The translations under genes and the position numbers were made by a program. Positions 55,994 through 64,000 of a stretch of DNA of 64,000 nucleotides are shown here, piece after piece (within the stretch, counting starts at the first letter, position 1; each line of letters starts with the position of its first letter). The notes beneath the pieces were generated by a model. It saw nothing but the letters and a program-made list of their open reading frames with translations. It was not told the DNA's origin and searched no databases. The DNA comes from Nageia nagi (lineage: Eukaryota > Pinophyta): contig JBITNC010000001.1 in assembly GCA_050084985.1 (NCBI GenBank), positions 95,480,001 to 95,544,000 of the forward strand. Direction: 5' to 3'.

Positions 55994-57839
55994 CTAATAT
56001 GGTAATTTTAAACCATACTAATATAATACAAGATGTTAGTTTTGAACCACCATCTTATTATTACTCAAAAGATAACTTAGCCATTAGTCTATACCTCAAT
56101 GTTTATCTTGTAAGTATTATGAGTCAATTATTGGTTGAAGTGAGCTATTCGTAGGGACTTCTTTGAACTTTATATTCTTCATAACTTGATCAAAAGTAGT
56201 TGATAATAAATAAAACATTGGATTATGAAATAAATAAATAACTACTAATAATAGTATAACCAACATCTTAAACTAGAGAACCTTGAAGGATAATATATAC
56301 CACTCAGTACCTTAAATAAATAAGGAACGGTTAAAGTCAAATATCTAGCTCACTAGTTGGGAGGTAGCAAACCAAAAGATAAAATCTAGCATAAGGTCTA
56401 GGTGAAAGGATTAACCCTTAAAAATTCATTTTTTATATGGACCCTAACTCATAAAGAAACTATTACCATGAATAAATTTAACTTAATAGGCTATCAATTA
56501 GCCAATAAATGTATTTTTTGCAACTAAAAAGAAAAGGATCTTGACCATCTCATCTTGCATTATGAATTTACAAGTGCAATATGATCAAAAAAAATAAATA
56601 TCTTTCACATAGAATGGGTTATACCAAATTTAAACTCATGCTCCAATGGTTGATAATTCCAAAAATATAAAGCAATGGAGAGATTTTAAAAATCTTATCA
56701 GGACACATATGTTTGGCAATATGAATAGAGAAGAATACCAAAATCTTTGAAGTTATAAGCAAAATTAAACTCAAATAGTTTCAAGTATCAAAAAATATTT
56801 CATTGAGAACATACAACTAGGAAATATTAGTGGTTCCTTGTTAAAGGATATTTTAATGTAAGTGATAATTAAAATTATCAAAAATATATATCATTAGAAA
56901 TCACATTAGCATATTCACTATGGAGAAAAATGCATATGGGAAAATATAAGATCACCAAAATTCATGACTACAAAGTATTATGAAAAAGGATGGGGGTTAA
57001 GTGCATGGGATTGTGGTATTATTAATGAAGTATATCACATGAAAACTCACCACCATCACATCTAATGAATCAAATATGGTAATTATATCATAAGGATAAA
57101 TATAGAATGAGTTGGATAGCTCCCATGATTTCTGAGAATCTAGTGATCATATCTCTTGGAAGAGACTTTAAACTTTTGAACTCTCTCAATGCATGCATTT
57201 TATCAAGAGGAAATAGGGGGTTGGTTAAAATACATGAAATCATCTAATTGTTATAGTTTCCATGTAGATAAGTTGGTATGGTATTTAATAGTAGCAAGAG
57301 GATTGGTGAACTTCTTATAATCTTTTAGTGGTTTTGATGAGTACCTGATACAAATTGTGTTGAATTTATGGGACAATGAAAATATGAAGGTAGGTTGAGT
57401 TGCTTTTAGAATCAAACAATGATACATAGAATATTTCATAGGTTTATCCCAACTAGGTTGGTCGACCTTGAGGGAAGGCAACAAGAGGAAGGAAGATATT
57501 CAATAATTCATAGGCCCAAATATCATCATTAAAAGATATAGTCAAGGGTATGAGCGAACCAATCTTTCATAGCCTTTCTAAAACCTAACAAAGGTAATCA
57601 TGTAATATATCACCTCTAAAGGAAGATATAATATAGTTCTCATATACCATTTCTCTATTTTGAATCACTTAAAAGAAATTTGATCAATTTCCTATTTTCC
57701 AACAACATAAAAGGAAAAGGAAAATCCCAACAAATTATATTTACACTAAGGGCCTATTTATAATAATTACCAACATGCTCTTTCCTTTTATCCTCAATCC
57801 CCCCACACCTACCTACTCAAGATCCCAACTTTATAATGA
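55994..57839. other. AT-rich DNA, no gene recognised
   Basis: No readable frame or paired repeat. Confidence 0.4.
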
Positions 57840-58138
57840 AGATGAAGGAAAATAAATTCCCCATCTAATCCCTCCCAAAATGCTCTTGTTCTCCTTGCTC
57901 AGACCATAACCACCTTGGATGATAAAGATTATATCCCTATTACCCAATTACTCCATATTAAATCCAAATACAAAATAAAATAAATTGTCCACAAGCTCAA
58001 TATAAATGAGAATATTTTTGTCTATACCCTAGCTAGCTTGAATTCTAAGAAAGCATCTAAAGATACCAATTTCGTTACTTATGGAACCAAAGCTTCAACC
58101 AAAAAGCATGTCTCTCATTCAACCCTAAAGGAAAGATA
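57840..58138 (+). pseudogene. Coding-like fragment, family unknown
   Basis: The plus-strand frame reads NALVLLAQTITTLDDKDYIP, then ITQLLHIKSKYKIK, a TAA, and IVHKLNINENIFVYTLASLN followed by a lysine/serine-rich tail to TAA at about 58,138. The residue mix and single stop over about 95 codons suggest a former protein, perhaps a transposon structural protein. No domain was recognised. The frame may extend a little upstream before 57,840 with an indel. Confidence 0.35.
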
Positions 58139-59400
58139 ACTCAAGAAAGAATTGATATTAAAAATGCAAAGATACAAACAAATACTTAGGATAACACCTC
58201 TAATAATGAGGACATGTAGCATGAGGACATTAGTGAAGGGAAGAAAACATAAACAATAACTAGATAACTAGTATATATAGAAGGACATGCAACATGTAGG
58301 AATTGGTAAAATAAAATATTCTCAACAAGTAGACATACCTCATAAGAATTAAATGTAGACGATAAATAAGGGGGTGTTTGGAATAAGAAAATAAGTATAG
58401 AATCTAACCACCAATAAGAAGAAAAGATAAATCTTTGAGAAGTTTTTATAAAGGCCAAGAACTCATTTCAGCCAAGTACCCAAGATATAGGATACAAAGG
58501 GTACATGGGAAGCAAACAGCAAAATAGGTAAATTAAATTATGAAATAACACACAAAAAATGAGGGTGTAGGGGTTAAAGAAACCACATGGAAGAGCCAAA
58601 GGAGCCAAATATGATGTTGTGATAAAGATTAACACCCTCAAAACTATTGCATTCAAGCTAGTGTCACTAAGAATTAAACCTACCTAGTGTCAACAAATAT
58701 ATGAGATTATCTAATAATAATCTCTTTTTTAGGTAGCATAGATCACATTATAGTAATGCTATACTTATTGATACAACAAATGGAATACGATTGTAACCCA
58801 TTTTTTATCTCTTCTATAAAGTGTGTGTTAAGCTCTAAGATCAACAATTTCTTTCTTAACTTATAAAGGGAAATGTAATTGTTTAAGAGGAAATGACTTG
58901 AATACCACCTAACAAACCTATATTAGAACATAGATCGATGCCATATACATTGAGCTATGGAGTCATAAATACATGAAAAAGAGATGAATAAACAAGAGAA
59001 CTAAGTCCATTTTCAATCACTTAACAACCAAATAATTTGAAGTTAAGCATTTAACAATGTAAGAAGAAGTATTAACTTATTATTTGATACTTATAATAAT
59101 AAATGAAGCACACACAATATCATCTCACTTAATCTGAAGAAAAAATGAGCAAAGAAAATATTCTTAAGCATTATAATCAAAGTCTTACATGATCATATTG
59201 AACAAAAACTTGCTAAAACATATAAATATATCTTTGATTATAATCATAGAGGCTTTTCCCAAATGATGTGATAAAACTCTAGCAAAAATATTTCTACCTA
59301 ACCTATAATACTTGAAAGTTGGGTGCAACAATGAACATAGTAACAACATTACTTCTCTAACATATTTCCTAAAAAATCAAGTGATAATGATAGTTCTAAA
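58139..59400. other. AT-rich DNA, no gene recognised
   Basis: Small minus-strand open frames at 58.2-58.7 kb are hydrophobic AT-rich translations without family support. Confidence 0.4.
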
Positions 59401-59465
59401 AGTATGGATGATATAGAAAGATAAAGGAAAAACTCAAAAAAACCCTAATAGAGCACTGAAATTAC

Positions 59466-61302
59466 CTAGCTAGCTTTATGAAATGGAAAACAATATGGAT
59501 TTTCATTGGCTTCTCCTTCATATAGATGATATGAATACCTCCGTAATGAGAAAAAAAAAATTGAATATCTTCTATCACACATGCCCCAAAAAGTTTTCCA
59601 TTTATCGTTTTTCAAGAAGGTATTGTAGTATATACACATCATAAAGTTGAATAACATTTTTAACAAAAATATGCCAATTTTTCCCACAACTAATTGAAAC
59701 ATAAAAAATACTTTTCTAAACTTCACCCTTATTTATGAAAGTTCATAAAAGAGTAAAATAAATAATGACCAAACTTCCCAAACCATATTTTGTTATGCAT
59801 TGAACTTTTAAATTCTATTGATCCAAAGAATTTAGGCTGACATATGGTGAAGTTTTAGAAGTATCTGACCAATATGTCCTCTCATATGCCACTACATTTC
59901 CAAATAGAAATTCCAAGTAATCATCTAGTAGTGGTCTCTTACTTTTCAATATGTTATTTCTATATACCTTTAATTGGGTAGAGTATTCTTTTATTCTTGC
60001 TTTCTTGGTATAATATCTTATTTCCTTAGGACATTGTTTCCATTTTTTCTTGATCTTGTTTCCTACTTGAAAAACTATCTTAAAAGTAATTAGTGATATG
60101 CTTAACAACAACGTGAACCTTTATACCAGACATCATCCTATGGTGAAACCCATGTGGATAAAATAGCCTCCAAGTTACTTAATTTAAGCATAATTTATCC
60201 ATTTCTAACATGGCATTTATCAATGATTGATGATAATTAAACAAGATCGATCCAAATTTACATGGTAATTGCAATGAAGAAATGTTTCTAAATTGTTTGA
60301 TCATCTTAATCCAAGCATATTTTGCACTTTATCTAACCAATTCTAGAATGATTAAGTATACATGGTAAGCTATAGGAAGTGATTTTGGTGGAACCTTTTT
60401 ACCCTAGACTCTAACAAAAGAAAACTCTTCTCTAACAAAGTATTCACCAAGTCCTGACATAAAATTTACTATGAATCTATTTACTTGAGGTAATGGTATT
60501 CCATTTATGATGATATGTAATTTAGGGAGAACATGAAAATATAAGTTTATTTTTCTACCTAGATTTTGATTTTGATGAATCACTCTAAACATACCATAAA
60601 TAATATTGTTAGCCTTTCTAACCCCCAATAGATATAAATCATCATATGATAACTGACCTAAGAGATAGTGTATTATAAGTGAATATATGATAACTTAGGA
60701 AATATCAATTCATTTTATATAATAACCCTTTTTAACTCAGTTAATTCCATATTCATCTTATCACAAATCGATTTACTCCAATTAAATCTTCCATTTCTTC
60801 CTAAATTATTGCAAGCTTGCATGAGAGTAATCATACCTTTTGTTACTAAATTTTTTCCCTCTATACCTAATGTTATCTAGATCATGGTAACCCAAGATAT
60901 AGATGTAGGATTCAAGTGAGCTTTTGGGAAAGGAAAAACTCATAAAAAAATTTCTCCTTTTTTAAAATAAAAATGGTATGACCAATGGCTAACTATGTAC
61001 TCACCAATTTCTTGAGCTATAGATGGCAAATCCATAGGTATAATATCTAGAATCTAATAAAAGATATTTCAAATTTTTCTTTATTTAATAGATAATACTC
61101 TTCAATCATTTATATTTTTGAAATTCCTATTAGCAAGTGTATAGGCTTGAATTAACCAAAATATTAGGTTAGGACTAAATAGTACCTTTAGATATATCAT
61201 CTTCTCGATATTAGAATCCCAATTGAAGTTATCTAGGTTCTCCATGTCTATACTTTCTTCATTCATCTTTTTTAATAAAGAACTTATCTCATATAGGTGC
61301 AC
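59466..61302 (-). pseudogene. Decayed long coding-like region, family unknown (part 1)
   Basis: Several minus-strand open pieces in the same order and of protein-like character: 61,302-61,102 (MHLYEISSLLKKMNEES, then LDNFNWDSNIEKMIYLKVLF); about 61,040-60,730 (MDLPSIAQEIGEYIVSHWSY, LMQACNNLGRNGRFNWSKSI); 60,628-60,404 (GMFRVIHQNQNLGRKINLYF, LPQVNRFIVNFMSGLGEYFV); and 60,111-59,815 (a basic piece VGNKIKKKWKQCPKEIRYYT). Stops and frameshifts separate them. No protease, RT or capsid signature was recognised. It could be an extra ORF of a large retroelement, a DNA transposon gene or an endogenous virus-derived gene. Confidence 0.45.
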
Positions 61303-61904
61303 ATCAGGAATGTATCCTAATTCTCTAAATATAAAAATGGTAATTACTTATATTTCTTGAATTGTTTCATTACTATATTGATCCTTTTGAATGGATTATT
61401 ACAACACCCTTATCAAAAGCTCTGATATATGATAACCATGGAATTCCTAGTGAGTATCTAATCTAAACACATAAAAATCCTCCATAGTATACTTTGTATC
61501 ATTGAGGTGGCTTTTCTTTAATCTTGAGTTTAATTTACAAAGAACAAAGCAACTTATGGTAGTTTATATTGTTCCTTCTATTTATAATATCACATGGTAC
61601 TTGTTCTTACCTTTTTTAATTTCTATTTTAAAAGTGATTTTTCCAAAATAAATTATTAAACTATAATTCATAAAAAATAAAATCATATTCCAAATACCAA
61701 GGCTTTAAGTAATGCTTATTAGCTATTGATTGCATTATATAGAGAGTTCATTACTAATTATAGACCTTTGTTCATTACCAATATGTCATTAATCTACTCA
61801 ATCCTCATATTTTGGTATAAATTTTGAATATGAGTAATGAAATCCACTTTATAAAAATTAATAATCTAATATGACATGATCTTGTTTGATGAAATACCTC
61901 CTTA

Positions 61905-62300
61905 TCCAATTATTTGAAGCTTTATCTGATGATTAGATATACTTTCTAATAGGTTTTGAGCTGAGCTAACCTCATGTAAACTTTTCCAACAGAACTAGGC
62001 TTCACTAATGAACATGTTCTTTACCTAGAAATAATATACCTTTTCTAATGTAAATCTCCCTTATTTGATGAGGAATTATCTTACCTAGTCATAGATTTCT
62101 TAACCCAAAAATTTTCAACTTACCCAATGACCACTTAGCTTATATGATGAACTCAACTCTTATCTAATAAGTTGAAATCTTAACTAATGAGGTGTTATTA
62201 CCCACCATAAAGAATACCTAATGGATTATAACCTTACCCCATGACCATGTATCTTACATGATGACATTTGTTCTTACCTAATGAGTTATTTTTGACATTA
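61905..62300. repeat. Very degenerate short repeat, CTTACCTAATGA type
   Basis: Phrases such as 'cttacctaatgagtt', 'cttatctaataagtt', 'cttaactaatgaggt', 'cttacccaatgacc' recur every 20-40 bp. Likely a decayed tandem array. Confidence 0.4.
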
Positions 62301-62551
62301 TGTGCAATCTATAGGATCAAATAACTTCTCTTCTTTATTGAGTTAACCAAAATAACTATGGAAATTGAGAATTTTATCATCAATGGGTAAATTCTTTTAG
62401 GAAAAACAAATCAATCCATATGGATTTCAAATTTTTCTTCTTTGGTTGGAAAAATTAGATAGGTAAAGTTAGGGATAAACACAAGCTTTGATTGGAATAA
62501 TTACTAAAGAGGATATGAAATCATTGAGAACCACTATTATCTTGAGGTTGC

Positions 62552-62555
<4 letters not shown>

Positions 62556-62629
<74 letters not shown>

Positions 62630-62646
62630 TATATATATATATAATA
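62556..62646. repeat. (TA)n microsatellite
   Basis: Almost uninterrupted TA run of about 90 bp. The minus-strand 64-codon frame across it is an artefact of the repeat. Confidence 0.92.
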
Positions 62647-62819
62647 TGATACAAGGTTAGCATAGTTCCTAACCACTAAGTTTATTTCGATGCTTAATCA
62701 AGCTATAGCAAAATACAACAACAACTTGTACTTAATAAAAAATTATCAAATTGGCATTATTTAATGATTTGCTCAAAAAAATATTTTAAAATATTATCAT
62801 ATTAATATGATCTTTTTAT

Positions 62820-64000
62820 TTTTTGATGTATATATACTTCTTTAAACACCAATTTTGTTCTTTAGCCAATCTGACTAGAAATATTTCAACATGATCTTTA
62901 CCAAATATTATCTTATAAAGACTAGTCTTTCCTTTATCATGTTGATATGTATTGAATTCTTGTGTAATCAATTCTATTAACCTTGCACTTAATGCAATAT
63001 TCTATAATATTCCTATTTCCTTAAGGTTCTCATTCAAGAATATGATATCATTTTTTGGCTTAAAAAGATCATAATCTTTTTCCATTGATTATTCAAATCA
63101 TGTACTAAACATAATTGATTCTGCCAACTGATCTTGAGAAATATGACTTCCCATAATAACTTTCATTATTTACTCTTGTAAAAAGGATATCTTTGGTGAT
63201 GAGTAGGATATGAGTATTAGGGAAATAGGCATATCTATTTCTATATTTGAGAATAAAGGTTTTTCAAGATTCTATTTCTCCTTTGTTATTTGTGCATCTA
63301 TTAATAACTCAACATGATGAAAGATTTTACTTCTTTTTACAAGTTCATTTACTACTTCAAGATTTTGCTAAATAAATAATACTAAGGCCTTATATTAATA
63401 ATCATCTATTTGTTCCAACTCTTCTTCAATATATATTTTATATCCTCAGACTCAACCTGAATATTATTTGTTACATAACGTTTTTACTACACTTGGTACA
63501 CACAAGATTGAGAGTCATGTAAATGGCTGTAAGGAAAACTTTTAGAACCTAATATTTCTTCATACATATTATCTCTCAAATAGAAAAAATTTCCCCATTT
63601 TATTCAAAACTAATTTCATGTTTTTGGGTTACTTTGAGAATTGTATTATGTATAACCATGAACATAAGGAAGAAAGCTTTTTCTAGTTGATCAAAATCAT
63701 ACAAACTCTTAATAGGTAAACTATTTATCTAATATTTTTCCTCTCCTATCATATAGTCATAAAAAATCCTCATATCCATGTCTTAATCCTCAATTTTATA
63801 ATTAAAATATCCTCTAATTCTACCTAAAAAGTTAGTATAATTTTATTTTTGTACATATCCATATGCACACTTAAATTCTTTTATCAAAATAGGTTATACC
63901 ATTTCCACATTTGATTTTAGGTTAGTCACTGCAAATGACCCTCAAGTGTATGAGGATAATCAAACCCCATAAGTTCCAATTCATATAGTAGTTATTACTT
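62820..64000 (-). pseudogene. Decayed long coding-like region, family unknown (part 2), cut by window end
   Basis: Minus-strand pieces: SLYDFDQLEKAFFLMFMVIH, then TILKVTQKHEISFE near 63,595-63,700; LEVVNELVKRSKIFHHVELL, then IDAQITKEK near 63,290-63,370; DLFKPKNDIIFLNENLKEIG, ALSARLIELITQEFNTYQHD and KTSLYKIIFGKDHVEIFLVR near 62,870-63,075. Helical, charged and protein-like, with stops between. It is upstream, in the same orientation, of the region at 59.5-61.3 kb, so both may be one element split by the (TA)n tract and the degenerate repeat. No family recognised. Confidence 0.45.

Noticed and set aside
62469-62663. 64-codon minus-strand frame of Tyr-Ile repeats
   Set aside because: Pure translation of the (TA)n tract.
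1-64000. CRISPR arrays, bacterial-type operons, rRNA or intact tRNA genes
   Set aside because: The repeats seen are LTRs, satellites-like arrays or microsatellites; no spacer-repeat pattern and no prokaryotic gene organisation. The content is clearly plant nuclear.
59466-64000. Calling the coding-like block an endogenous virus or a specific transposon family
   Set aside because: No polymerase, movement, capsid or transposase motif could be read, so naming a family would be a guess.

Overview
This window looks like intergenic DNA from a large plant nuclear genome, plausibly a gymnosperm or another large-genome seed plant. The species cannot be fixed from the sequence. The evidence is an AT-rich background, dense and nested LTR retrotransposons of Ty3/gypsy and Ty1/copia type, decayed PLS-type PPR pseudogenes, a plant LINE ORF1 (DUF4283) remnant, SINE-like copies and (TA)n tracts. 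I see no intact host gene, tRNA, rRNA or CRISPR array.

Layout. 1-7.4 kb is decayed DNA holding a SINE-like fragment (1.6 kb), a Ty1/copia integrase remnant on + (2.6 kb), a DUF4283/LINE-ORF1 remnant on - (5.0-5.6 kb) and a compact foldback hairpin (6.0-6.2 kb). 7,397-15,458 is element 1, an LTR retroelement in - orientation with 1.6-kb LTRs, perfect TSD TATTG, a Met-type PBS and a purine tract. Its interior shows no pol, only a decayed coiled-coil ORF and a likely nested solo LTR (11,721-12,881). 15,544-29,236 is element 2, a Ty3/gypsy gag-pol element in - orientation (TSD TAAAT, Met-type PBS). Its protease, RT, RNase H and integrase are recognisable but broken by stops and frameshifts. Element 3 (20,987-27,928, TSD GAGAG) is inserted in the gag frame of element 2. 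It has 854-bp LTRs about 97% alike by eye, one long gag ORF, no pol, a long 3' region of tandem repeats, and an antisense GC-richer block with a TATA box and a plant-mobile-domain-like reading frame. 31,938-37,154 is element 4, an old Ty1/copia element in - orientation. 37.5-43.6 kb carries two PPR pseudogene pieces on - and a duplicated repeat family. 45.8-47.0 kb has a direct repeat pair with poly-C tracts around an LTR-like remnant. 49.3-53.5 kb is a roughly 4-kb inverted repeat with a SINE in only one arm. 55.9 kb has a 34-bp tandem array. 57.8-58.1 kb and 59.4-64.0 kb hold decayed coding-like frames of unknown origin.

How the parts relate. Nesting and LTR similarity give an order: element 3 is youngest, element 2 older, elements 1 and 4 older still. 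Element 3 has gag and cis signals only, so it would need reverse transcriptase and integrase from another element. The best candidates for something undescribed are in element 3: a dispersed family of GC-rich 16-bp palindromes in LTRs, UTR and gag, a higher-order tandem array, and the antisense promoter plus PMD-like fragment. The 4-kb inverted repeat and the unidentified coding-like block at the right edge come next. All coordinates and similarities were read by eye; no alignment or database search was run.
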